Shown: positions 44,182-52,715 of the stretch, piece after piece
Layout: each line of letters starts with the position of its first letter
Numbering within the stretch: position 1 is the stretch's first letter
The notes under the pieces: generated by a model
What the model was told of the DNA's origin: nothing
Seen by the model: the letters and a program-made list of their open reading frames with translations, nothing else
Databases searched by the model: none
Position numbers and translations under genes: made by a program
Assembly: GCA_938036345.1 (NCBI GenBank)
Contig: CALHPJ010000001.1
Span: 62,001-126,000 of the forward strand
Direction: 5' to 3'
DNA length: 64,000 bases
DNA from: an uncultured Thermofilaceae archaeon
GTDB taxonomy: Archaea; Thermoproteota; Thermoprotei; Thermofilales; Thermofilaceae

Positions 44182-45141
44182 ATGTTGTTGGCCGTCGAGG
44201 GGCTGAAGATGTACTACGGTGTTAGCAATGAAACCGTAAAAGCAGTTGACGGGGTTAGCTTTTCATTAGGTGAAGCGGAGTCACTGGGAATAGTTGGCGA
44301 GTCTGGCTGTGGGAAATCGAGCTTAGCGATGGCCCTGCTGAAAATTTTACCCTCAAACGCGCGGATTGTGGATGGGAGAATACTGCTTGAGGGCGTGGAC
44401 ATAGTAAGTTTACCGGAGGAGAGGCTGAGAAGAGGGATTCGCTGGAAGAAGATATCGATGGTCTTCCAAGGCAGTATGAGCGCGCTCAACCCCGTGATCA
44501 AAGTTGGAGAGCAGATAGCTGAAGCCATCATCATACATGAGAACGGAGTTACAAAGAAGGAGGCTCTGGAGAGGGCGGCCAACTTACTGGAAATAGTAGG
44601 GTTAGATAGGTCGACCCTTAAGAGATACCCTTTCGAACTGAGTGGGGGGCAGCGTCAGAGAGCAGTTATAGCCATGGCTTTAGCTCTGAATCCTAAGGTT
44701 TTGATAGCCGATGAACCCACTACAGCGCTCGACGTGATAGTCCAGGCGCAAATACTTAAGCTTCTAAGAGAGTTAAAAGAAAGGCTAAGGCTCTCGATAG
44801 TGTTCATTTCCCACGATGTCTCGGTCATCTCAGAAGTAAGCGATAGGGTGGCTATCATGTATGCCGGCAAGTTCGTGGAGAGCGGTAATGCAGAAGCTGT
44901 ATTTTTAAAACCCAGCCACCCTTACACTCAAGCTTTAATCAGTGCCGTTCCCAGCATTAAGGAGCCAAGGAAAACATTCAAGTATATAGTTGGGCAACCG
45001 CCCAGCTTGATTAACCCCCCGCCCGGCTGCCGTTTCCATCCCCGGTGCCCCTACGTGATGGATGTTTGCCGCAGCGAGGAGCCCCCTATCATCGAGGTGG
45101 AGAAGGGGCATTTCGCGGCATGCCACCTGCTTGGTGGATAA
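44182..45141 (+). CDS. ABC transporter ATP-binding protein, DppD type (second locus)
   Basis: 319 aa. Walker A GESGCGKSS, signature LSGGQRQRAVIAMAL, Walker B VLIADEPTTALD, H-loop FISHD, then the C-terminal CRFHPRCPYVMDVC tail. ATG at 44182 is preferred over GTG 44173 because AAAGGTG precedes it at six bases. Paired with the next ATPase, with only two bases between the stop and the next ATG. Confidence 0.94.
   Translation: MLLAVEGLKMYYGVSNETVKAVDGVSFSLGEAESLGIVGESGCGKSSLAMALLKILPSNARIVDGRILLEGVDIVSLPEERLRRGIRWKKISMVFQGSMSALNPVIKVGEQIAEAIIIHENGVTKKEALERAANLLEIVGLDRSTLKRYPFELSGGQRQRAVIAMALALNPKVLIADEPTTALDVIVQAQILKLLRELKERLRLSIVFISHDVSVISEVSDRVAIMYAGKFVESGNAEAVFLKPSHPYTQALISAVPSIKEPRKTFKYIVGQPPSLINPPPGCRFHPRCPYVMDVCRSEEPPIIEVEKGHFAACHLLGG
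45010..45087 (+). repeat. 78-bp conserved ATPase tract, copy 3
   Basis: Identical to the other three copies; extended identity with copy 4 over 122 bp (45010-45131). Confidence 0.95.
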
Positions 45142-45143
45142 AC

Positions 45144-46133
45144 ATGAGCAGGCCGTTGGTTGAAGTTGTAAATCTCAAAAAGTGGTTTCCTATAAGGCGC
45201 GGTTTAAGCGATATTCTGAGTAGAAGAAGGGCAGTATACCTTAAGGCTGTCGATGGTATAAGCTTCGATGTCAAAATCGGCGAGGTATTCTGCTTAGCGG
45301 GCGAATCCGGCTGCGGTAAGACTACTACAGGGCGCCTGACTATAAGGTTAGAGGAACCCGATGGCGGCAAGTTACTCTTTGAGGGTGAAGATGTTACTAA
45401 GATCCAAGGTGCAGGACTAAAAGAATTTAGGAAAAAAGCTCAAATAATTTTCCAAGACCCTTATGAATCTTTGAATCCTCTAATGCGGGTTGTAGACATC
45501 GTCGCCGAACCTCTGGTCATACATGGCAACCTCAGCAGCAAGGAGGAGAAAATCGATATAGTTGCCAAGGCCCTAGAGGAGGTGGCATTGACCCCTCCCG
45601 AGAACTTCCTAGATAGGTACCCGCACGAGCTTAGCGGCGGTCAGCGGCAAAGAGTTGCCATTGCGAGAGCGGCGGTCCTCAGGCCGAAGTTCATAGTAGC
45701 CGATGAGCCAGTCTCTATGTTAGACATGTCGATTCGCGCTAGCATACTAAAGCTGCTGCTGGATATACGGGAAAAATATGAGGTAGCTTACCTGTTTATA
45801 ACGCACGACTTGGCTTTGGCTAAGCACATCGGCGATAGAATAGCAATTATGTACCTCGGAAAAATCGTTGAAATGGGGGATTCGCAGCAAGTGATAGACA
45901 GCCCAGCCCACCCCTACACAAAGGCCCTTGTCGCAGCAATCCCTACACCCGATCCCCGCGTTAAAATAGGCGAAATCCCCGTAATAGGTGAAGTGGCGTC
46001 AGCAATTAACCCCCCGCCCGGCTGCCGTTTCCATCCCCGGTGCCCCTACGTGATGGATGTTTGCCGCAGCGAGGAGCCCCCTATCATCGAGGTGGAGAAG
46101 GGGCATTTCGCGGCATGCCACCTGCTGAGCTAA
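45144..46133 (+). CDS. ABC transporter ATP-binding protein, DppF type (second locus)
   Basis: 329 aa. Walker A GESGCGKTT, Q loop FQDPYES, signature LSGGQRQRVAIARAA, Walker B FIVADEPVSMLD, H-loop FITHD, and the GCRFHPRCPYVMDVC tail. ATG at 45144 with GGTGG upstream. The long in-frame extension to 45045 is not used, since it would overlap the preceding gene. Confidence 0.94.
   Translation: MSRPLVEVVNLKKWFPIRRGLSDILSRRRAVYLKAVDGISFDVKIGEVFCLAGESGCGKTTTGRLTIRLEEPDGGKLLFEGEDVTKIQGAGLKEFRKKAQIIFQDPYESLNPLMRVVDIVAEPLVIHGNLSSKEEKIDIVAKALEEVALTPPENFLDRYPHELSGGQRQRVAIARAAVLRPKFIVADEPVSMLDMSIRASILKLLLDIREKYEVAYLFITHDLALAKHIGDRIAIMYLGKIVEMGDSQQVIDSPAHPYTKALVAAIPTPDPRVKIGEIPVIGEVASAINPPPGCRFHPRCPYVMDVCRSEEPPIIEVEKGHFAACHLLS
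46005..46082 (+). repeat. 78-bp conserved ATPase tract, copy 4
   Basis: Identical to copies 1-3 over 78 bp; extended identity with copy 3 at 46005-46126. Confidence 0.95.
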
Positions 46134-46164
46134 CAAAACATTGAGTTTAAGGTGCTTAGGACAT

Positions 46165-46175
46165 AAAGTTTATAT
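46165..46175 (+). promoter_or_regulatory. TATA box of second binding-protein gene
   Basis: aaagtttatatatag element; expected start near 46197, close to the ATGs at 46195 and 46201. The binding-protein gene thus has its own promoter within the locus. Confidence 0.55.
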
Positions 46176-46194
46176 ATAGATTTCCTTCAAGGGG

Positions 46195-48348
46195 ATGGCA
46201 ATGAGTAAAAACAAAGATGATAAAAAAGCCAGGTTAAACCGTTGCAAGTCCCTATTAGCTCTAGTAGTGATGTTCACGTTTATTTCAGTAACAATCGTAT
46301 ATCCAGCGCCAGTTCCACCCGAGCAGGAAGCTTGGAGCTGGGAACCCTATGGTCCCCGCGTTGATGAAACATTAATGCCCGTGATTCTGGACTACGATGC
46401 CCGGTTAATGGCTTTTAAGAAAGGCGACTTGGACACATGTTTTATACAGCCGGCAAGGGTTGCGGAGGTAAAGGACGACCCAAACATATACCTGCTAACG
46501 TATCAGACCTTCAACCTGCAGTTCCTTGGAATAAATTGCCAGCAGTATCCGTGGAACTATACGGCTATTAGAAAGGCTGTGGCCCACCTAATTGATAAAG
46601 ACTGGATTATCAGGAACGTTTTCAATGGTTTCGGCGTACCAGTGGACTCCGCTATACCCCCTGCCTTTGGGGATTGGTCTAACCCGAATGTACCTAGCTA
46701 TCCGTACAGCAGGGAGCTAGCTAAAAAGGTGCTACTGGATGCCGGTTTTATGTTTGACGAAAGAACCGGTAAGTGGTACGAGCCTAACGGCAGGGAGCTT
46801 GGAAAAATAGTCATCCAGGTTCCCCCTCAAGAGCAGGCTCCGTGGTTGTACCAGGAGGCTCAGCGCATAGTTGAGGAGGGCCGCAGCATAGGCTTACCGA
46901 TTGAAATAGAAGCGATAGAGTTCCAAGCGCTAGTGGCCCAGATATACTCCAAGACCTTCAAGTCGTTTATTCTATACCTAGGTTGGGCCAGGGTTCCAAC
47001 GCTGGCATACGAGCTGTTCAGAACCGGCGGTAGTTGGAATTTCTGGGGAATAAGCGATCCCGAGCTCGATAAATTACTGGAGCAGTTCTACTACACGGCG
47101 GATATCTCCAAGGCTAAGCAGGCCCTCTGGAAAGCTCAAGAGAAAGTAGCCGATATCCTCCCGTACATACCGATCTACATGGGTATTGCTAACGTAGGAT
47201 TCCGAACGAACATCGCCGGCATTGTTCTCTCAAAACCTGTTGGCGGGCAATCCTACCTCACTACATTAAACGTGCACCATACTGATCTACCGTTTGGAGG
47301 AGCTTATAAGACACCGTTGGGCTCCGATCCGCGGACCCTTAACCCATTTACAGCAATCACGGGGGATGAGTGGGCGGTCATGAACAACATACTGGAGTCG
47401 CTCTTTATAGCTCATCCAGACCAGGTTTCAGATAACCTGCCCTGGTTGGCTAAATCGTGGAAGATGGAGGAAACAGAGATTAACGGCCATCCGGTTACCA
47501 AGATCACGTTCTACTTGAACGATAACGTTACATGGCACGATGGCGTGAAATTCACAGCGAGGGATGTCAACTTCACCTGGTGGTTTATAAAATTAAATAG
47601 GCCGACCCAGCAATACGCCAAGGTTTTTGAGAAGTTAATAGAAACCGAGGTGCCCGACGACTATACAATCACCGCTTACATAAACGGTACGAGTTGGACT
47701 TACCTTTACGATATTAACGTTGCGCTTGTGCCTGCGCACATCTGGGGTAACGAATCACTGCTCATGCAGCATGGTGGATGGGAGAAATGGGATCCAAGCA
47801 AAGTTCCGCATCCCACAAAAAGCGGCTTGACGTGTTTGATAGGGACAGGGCCTTTCGTATTTGCTGAGAGAAAGCCCGGTGAATATATTTTGCTAAAGTG
47901 GAACTCTGGCTATTGGAAGAGGCACCCCGCCAAGACCCTAAAGTTGGAGTACACCCTACAGAGAACAACACTTTACGAGGGCGAACCTCTCCAAGTTGCG
48001 GTGAAGGTGACAGACTACACTGGTGCCGCATTAACAAATGCCACCGTATCCCTGCAGCTAATCAGCGACGGCAATGTTGTGAAGAGCATTTCAGCTATCC
48101 ATAAAGGAGGAGGGATCTACGAGGCGTCTCTTGATACGGCCGGCCTCAGCGGAAGCTTCAAAGCGCTTGTGCGCAGTTCAGCACTGATAGGTGGAGCTAG
48201 CTTTGAAAAGGAGGTGCCGATACCAGTTACCATTAGACCAGCTTGGGAACGCTACTTACCTTACATGGCGTTGGGAGCAATAGGCATTGCTGTAGCAGTC
48301 ATAGCCGTCCTTTACTTAACAAGGAAGAGGGTGAAACCCAGCGGATGA
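46195..48348 (+). CDS. ABC transporter substrate-binding protein (family 5), circularly permuted, second locus
   Basis: 717 aa. Signal peptide (LLALVVMFTFISVTIVYPAP), then binding region, an Ig-like domain (about 605-680) and a C-terminal membrane anchor (about 690-710). As in the first binding protein the family-5 halves are swapped: GDLDTCF (77) and RKAVAHLIDKDWI (125), normally C-terminal, come first, and DPRTLNPF (378), LPWLAKSW (415), WHDGVKFTARDV (447) and GTGPFVF (about 545), normally N-terminal, come after. ATG at 46195 or 46201. Confidence 0.87.
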   Translation: MAMSKNKDDKKARLNRCKSLLALVVMFTFISVTIVYPAPVPPEQEAWSWEPYGPRVDETLMPVILDYDARLMAFKKGDLDTCFIQPARVAEVKDDPNIYLLTYQTFNLQFLGINCQQYPWNYTAIRKAVAHLIDKDWIIRNVFNGFGVPVDSAIPPAFGDWSNPNVPSYPYSRELAKKVLLDAGFMFDERTGKWYEPNGRELGKIVIQVPPQEQAPWLYQEAQRIVEEGRSIGLPIEIEAIEFQALVAQIYSKTFKSFILYLGWARVPTLAYELFRTGGSWNFWGISDPELDKLLEQFYYTADISKAKQALWKAQEKVADILPYIPIYMGIANVGFRTNIAGIVLSKPVGGQSYLTTLNVHHTDLPFGGAYKTPLGSDPRTLNPFTAITGDEWAVMNNILESLFIAHPDQVSDNLPWLAKSWKMEETEINGHPVTKITFYLNDNVTWHDGVKFTARDVNFTWWFIKLNRPTQQYAKVFEKLIETEVPDDYTITAYINGTSWTYLYDINVALVPAHIWGNESLLMQHGGWEKWDPSKVPHPTKSGLTCLIGTGPFVFAERKPGEYILLKWNSGYWKRHPAKTLKLEYTLQRTTLYEGEPLQVAVKVTDYTGAALTNATVSLQLISDGNVVKSISAIHKGGGIYEASLDTAGLSGSFKALVRSSALIGGASFEKEVPIPVTIRPAWERYLPYMALGAIGIAVAVIAVLYLTRKRVKPSG

Positions 48349-48394
48349 TCTTTAAATTCGTTTACTCTTTTTGCTTTTTATAAAGCCCTAACCG

Positions 48395-49390
48395 GTGGTC
48401 CGGTTGGCTGGCTTAGCTAAGTATATGGCAAAAAGGGCTATAGATCGGGTAATGGTCCTCTTTGTAGCCCTTGTACTGCAATTCGCTCTTCTAAGAGTTT
48501 TACCTTACTACGTGCTGGGTATAGATCCATCGTTCTTTTTCATGAACCCCAATTTAACAAACGAGCAGAGAGAGTTAATAAAGAAGGCGTTCGGTTTAGA
48601 TGAGCCTTTACACGCGCAGTTCGTAAAGTACGTGTTGGCCCTGTTCACCGGCAACCTCGGCTACTCTTTCTACACTCGTAGGCCTGTTGCAGCAGAATTG
48701 ATGGAGAGACTACCCAACACAGTCATACTGCTGGGGACTTCGACAGTGTTGACGATACTTTTCGGTTTGGCTATCGGTCTAATGCTGGCCATGAAAAGGG
48801 GGACGAAAATAGACACAGCATTCATCAGCGCCAGCGTCCTTCTAAACTCGTTCCCAACGTTCTACCTCGGACTCCTCCTGCTTTTAGTATTCGGATTCTA
48901 TCTAAGGTTGTTTCCCTTAGCGGGAAGCGTCAGTAGACCGCCCCCCTCGGACCCTGTTCTATACGTAGCTGATTTCCTGTGGCACATGACCTTACCTCTC
49001 TTAACCTTGATCATAGTGGGGGTGGGAGGTTATGCGCTTCTAATAAGAAGCTTGCTTATAACACAGCTCGGTGAAGACTACATTGTTACCGCGAGAGCTA
49101 AGGGCCTCGATGAAAGGGAGATCATAGTAAAGCATGTGCTAAGGAACGTGCTTCCCCCAGTCATAACGATTGTAGCGCTCGCGTTACCGGGTATAGTTTC
49201 GGGAGCCGTGATCACCGAAACTATTTTCTCATGGTATGGTGTAGGTAGGTGGTTATTCGAGGCAAGTACACAGTTCGATTACCCGGTAGTTCAAGGTGTT
49301 CTGTTTATAAGCATCCTCTTAACAGTCATGTCCCTTTACATAGCTGATCTATTGATAGCTCTTGCCGACCCAAGGGTGAGGTTGAGGTGA
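48395..49390 (+). CDS. ABC transporter permease, DppB type (second locus)
   Basis: 331 aa with six membrane helices in the DppB layout; a long first helix (VMVLFVALVLQFALLRVLP), EAA loop EDYIVTARAKGLDEREIIV, and C-terminal DPRVRLR. The GTG at 48395 is used; TTG 48404 or ATG 48425 cannot be excluded. A TATA-like ctttttataaag box lies just upstream. The next gene's start overlaps its stop. Confidence 0.92.
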   Translation: MVRLAGLAKYMAKRAIDRVMVLFVALVLQFALLRVLPYYVLGIDPSFFFMNPNLTNEQRELIKKAFGLDEPLHAQFVKYVLALFTGNLGYSFYTRRPVAAELMERLPNTVILLGTSTVLTILFGLAIGLMLAMKRGTKIDTAFISASVLLNSFPTFYLGLLLLLVFGFYLRLFPLAGSVSRPPPSDPVLYVADFLWHMTLPLLTLIIVGVGGYALLIRSLLITQLGEDYIVTARAKGLDEREIIVKHVLRNVLPPVITIVALALPGIVSGAVITETIFSWYGVGRWLFEASTQFDYPVVQGVLFISILLTVMSLYIADLLIALADPRVRLR

Positions 49391-50814
49391 GCACCTCGGG
49401 CGCCTTTCATAGCCTGACTGGAATCGTGAAGAGCATAGCCAGGTACAAAAAGGGTATGCTCGGCCTTTCCTTGCTTCTAGCATTTGTAATGGTAGGTGTA
49501 TTCGCCGACTTTATAGCACCCCATAAACCCGATGAGATAAATCTGGCAGGAGGTTACGCTGTCCCATCCTGGTTTAAAGTGATTCCGCAATACAGGGATT
49601 TACCCGAGAATATAAAGTTGAGAATCGTGGGTAGCGAGTGGAAGGCCGAAGGAGATTGCTCTAGGTTGACTGTTTTACATGGCTGGATCCTATGCGAATT
49701 TGTACCAGAAGGTGGTAGCCAAAGCTCAGCTCTCTCGTTAGTTTACCCCTTAGAGTACCCGTACTCTCCACCCAAGAATTTCTACGGCGAAATCGCTTAC
49801 AACGTAACCGTAACTGGAGAGCTTGGTTCAACGGTAAGGGTCAGGCTCTACATAGACGCGCCTAACGGGAAGAGCTACCAGATATACGATAGCGGCGCAA
49901 TATCGCGCAACTTAACTCGCGTTGAGCCGCCTGTCCGCTTTGACTCCCGAGATGTACCACTCAAGCTAGCCTTGGGTTTCTCACCCCACGACGACCTTGG
50001 CGAGAAAATCTTCGCTGAGAAGGGGTTATACAAACTAAGGATTGCCGTCTACGCGAGAGTAGTAGAAGGCAGTAGCGTGAAGATAGCCCTTGGTCCTGTA
50101 TACTTTAATATACCGGGGTTAGCCTACGGTGTTCTTGGGACCGATAACCTGGGAGGCGATCTTTTCTCGCATTTAATACACGGCACACGTGTCAGCTTAA
50201 TTGTAGGTATACTGGCGTCGGTTGTATCAGTCCTACTAGGGCTTGTTGTAGGAGTTGTAGCGGGGTATAAAGGCGGCGTGGTTGACCAGGTACTGATGTT
50301 CTTCACGGATACTCTGATGTTCCTGCCTTTAATCCCCCTGCTCATTGCCGTAAGCGTGTTCATAGGTAAAAGCTTATACCTCACGATATTCCTAATCGCG
50401 CTGTTCAGCTGGATGGGATTTGCTAGGAATTGCAGAGCCTATGTAATGTCCTTGAGGGAAAGGCCTTTTGTGGAAGCAGCCCGAGCCCTAGGGGCGAGTG
50501 ACGTGTACATACTTTTCAGGCATATCCTACCTCAATTAACGCCGGTAGTGTACATCACGCTTGTTCTCAATGTACCTGGCGCGATTCTGCTCGAATCTTC
50601 GCTCAGCTTCCTGAATTTAGGCGACCCTAGAGTTCCATCTTGGGGAAGAATGCTTTACAACGCTCGCTACAGCGGGGCTTTTTCCAGGCTGCTATGGTGG
50701 TGGATAGTACCGCCTGGCGTCATGATAACATTGCTGGCTATGAGCTTTGTCCTCATTGGGCAGACTCTCGATGAAGTTTTCAACCCGAAACTGAGGGCGA
50801 GGCGCCTAGTGTGA
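49387..50814 (+). CDS. ABC transporter permease, DppC type, with large insert (second locus)
   Basis: 475 aa. Same build as the DppC of the first locus: first helix (GLSLLLAFVMVGVFADFIA), about 190 residues of beta-rich insert, then the core YGVLGTDNLGGDLFSHLIHG and EAA loop RPFVEAARALGASDVY. Ends NPKLRARRLV. The insert has low similarity to the other copy apart from layout. GTG start overlapping the upstream stop (GTGA). Confidence 0.92.
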   Translation: MSTSGAFHSLTGIVKSIARYKKGMLGLSLLLAFVMVGVFADFIAPHKPDEINLAGGYAVPSWFKVIPQYRDLPENIKLRIVGSEWKAEGDCSRLTVLHGWILCEFVPEGGSQSSALSLVYPLEYPYSPPKNFYGEIAYNVTVTGELGSTVRVRLYIDAPNGKSYQIYDSGAISRNLTRVEPPVRFDSRDVPLKLALGFSPHDDLGEKIFAEKGLYKLRIAVYARVVEGSSVKIALGPVYFNIPGLAYGVLGTDNLGGDLFSHLIHGTRVSLIVGILASVVSVLLGLVVGVVAGYKGGVVDQVLMFFTDTLMFLPLIPLLIAVSVFIGKSLYLTIFLIALFSWMGFARNCRAYVMSLRERPFVEAARALGASDVYILFRHILPQLTPVVYITLVLNVPGAILLESSLSFLNLGDPRVPSWGRMLYNARYSGAFSRLLWWWIVPPGVMITLLAMSFVLIGQTLDEVFNPKLRARRLV

Positions 50815-51632
50815 AATCCAAGGCGATTTCAAAAGTCCTATTGCCTTCCCTTACTTACCTGATGCCTTTCTTTCAATCGGCTTTCACTGGATTATCCACC
50901 CAGCCGGAATACCTAATTCCAGTTATACTTGCAGGTTTAATTGCAGGTGGGGTTACCGAAAATCTAACGGAGTCTTTCACCGTATACCTCGTAGCGCAGG
51001 TCTTTTCTACACTCACAGCCCTGGTATTGGCTAGACTACCTATCGACATACTACTGGGAAGCATCTCCGGCGACCTTGCTACGCTAGTGGTAGCCAAGAA
51101 TGTGATCTTATTCAACCTGATATACGTAACACCCATTTCCGTAATAGCATTAATTGTAAGCAACTATACTGCGGAAACTAAGCCAAAGATAAAGAAACCT
51201 GTATACTGGCTATCCGTCACTGTCTCGCTCTTGTCGTTAGCGATCACGGCTAATTCATGCCTAAATTGGTATCACGAAGTACACGCTGTAAAGTCCTTCT
51301 CGGCCAGACTCCTGGAAATAAGCTTTTTGCAGGACTCTAACCCATCTCTCCGTTTAAAGTTAAACCTTTATACTCAGAGCAAAGCAGGCCTAACAGTGTT
51401 TTTCACAAGGTACTACGTGTACAGGGGTTCCAAGCTCATTAGGTTTATGGCGGATAACTATCCAATCGGGTTAAAAATATCCCAAAACGGTGTAAACTTA
51501 ACCAAAACTATAGAGCTACCGGAAGATGTTATTTTCGAATGCTTTCTGGAGAATACTTGTAGGATTCATCTCCAAGTCATAGTGGGAACCAGATTTGGGT
51601 TAACCCCTATTGATTTCCCCCTTAAAACGTAA
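50811..51632 (+). CDS. Multi-pass membrane protein, unknown, end of second locus
   Basis: 273 aa. About four membrane helices in the first half (for example LIPVILAGLIAGGVTENL region, VAQVFSTLTALVLA, NVILFNLIYVTPISVIAL, VSLLSLAI), then an outside-facing C-terminal domain of about 110 residues. Family unknown. GTG start overlaps the previous stop, so translation is coupled. Its 3' end overlaps the convergent 51600 gene by 33 bases. Confidence 0.68.
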   Translation: MKSKAISKVLLPSLTYLMPFFQSAFTGLSTQPEYLIPVILAGLIAGGVTENLTESFTVYLVAQVFSTLTALVLARLPIDILLGSISGDLATLVVAKNVILFNLIYVTPISVIALIVSNYTAETKPKIKKPVYWLSVTVSLLSLAITANSCLNWYHEVHAVKSFSARLLEISFLQDSNPSLRLKLNLYTQSKAGLTVFFTRYYVYRGSKLIRFMADNYPIGLKISQNGVNLTKTIELPEDVIFECFLENTCRIHLQVIVGTRFGLTPIDFPLKT

Positions 51633-52124
51633 GCAGAGACCCCACACGTAGCGACCTGGCTTATCCCCCCTTTCTATGAAGGCTTTGAAGTGGCCTCCGA
51701 GACTGGCTTCCTTATTTTTCACGTAAAGGTAAAATATGGAGTCTGAAATACCAAACGCTGAAATGGTTCCAAGTAAAATTCCTAGAGCTAAAGTGGGATT
51801 TGTAAAAATGAACAAAAAGAATGGGGAGATGAATAGCAGCATGTTGTAAAATAGTTCGATGTATCCGCCCTTCTTCTCTTTTCGGTACTCCCCTTTTAGC
51901 GTAACTACTTTGTATATCGTTAAAAAGCTTACAATTTTGTAGATGAGGCTTAACGATAGGAGAAAAGTGAAGGACGCCAGGAATCCTATGTTGAAGAGGC
52001 TTTCGCTTGTTTGGAACGCTAAATATAAGTAAAGGCAGGAAATGGCCGCGGATATGCAGAATCTCAGAGTAGCCGATACTGCGCTTAGCGGATAGTCAAG
52101 GGGTATTCTTTCTCCCGAACTCAT
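51600..52124 (-). CDS. Multi-pass membrane protein, unknown
   Basis: 174 aa with about four hydrophobic helices (ISCLYLYLAFQ, FLASFTFLLSLSLIYKIVSF, NMLLFISPFFLFIFTN, LALGILLGTISAFGI). Family not recognised. ATG at 52124 is preferred by TATA spacing (box tttgataaag near 52144); a GTG at 52133 is alternative. Confidence 0.65.
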   Translation of the reverse strand: MSSGERIPLDYPLSAVSATLRFCISAAISCLYLYLAFQTSESLFNIGFLASFTFLLSLSLIYKIVSFLTIYKVVTLKGEYRKEKKGGYIELFYNMLLFISPFFLFIFTNPTLALGILLGTISAFGISDSIFYLYVKNKEASLGGHFKAFIERGDKPGRYVWGLCLRFKGEINRG

Positions 52125-52226
52125 TTGCAACACCAGGTATCTTTATCAAACCCTTTAACGTCTACTCACATTTAAGTAGATCGTAGCTCAACTAAACTAA
52201 AATATTCGGCGCACTAGTATGGCACG

Positions 52227-52715
52227 ATGGGACGCGGAAGCATGCTCATACTCTGCATTGGGAACCCGCTGCGGGGCGACGACGCTTTCGGTTTCCTAGT
52301 ATATAGGGAACTCCGGAGGAAAGGGGTTTCCGCGATATATGCTGGTACGGCTCCCGAGAACTTTATCGGCAAAGTAGACGAGCTGAAACCTGCGGTTGTA
52401 ATCGTGGTTGACGCCTTGCTGGGTGGGGGCTCAGGTGTGAAGGTTTTTAAGCTCTCCGAGGTCGGGGAGGTCTCACCAGCTACAACGCACACCCTGCCGC
52501 TGCTTACCCTCTTCGAGGCTATTGGTTTTGACTCATCGAGGGTTTACGTGGTTGGAGTGCCCGTCGAGAACCTTGACCTGGGCAAGCCGCCGAGCGAGCG
52601 GATCATCGCCGCCGCGAAGGTTGTGGCGGAGGCCCTTTCGAAGCTTGCTAGGCTTGGCTCACCAACCGAGCTTGAGCTCCTCGATGAAGGCTTTTTCATC
52701 CCTAGGGACATCTAG
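52227..52715 (+). CDS. Hydrogenase-maturation-type endopeptidase (M52)
   Basis: 162 aa protease of the HycI/HybD group, which trims the C-terminus of [NiFe]-hydrogenase large subunits. The motif CIGNPLRGDDAFG, Glu of APENF, Asp of VVDALLGGG and His of TTHTLP fit the known nickel-binding residues. ATG at 52227 used; ATG at 52242 (LILCIGN) is equally likely as start. No hydrogenase gene is in the window. Overlaps the RACo-like gene by 57 bases on the opposite strand. Confidence 0.85.
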   Translation: MGRGSMLILCIGNPLRGDDAFGFLVYRELRRKGVSAIYAGTAPENFIGKVDELKPAVVIVVDALLGGGSGVKVFKLSEVGEVSPATTHTLPLLTLFEAIGFDSSRVYVVGVPVENLDLGKPPSERIIAAAKVVAEALSKLARLGSPTELELLDEGFFIPRDI

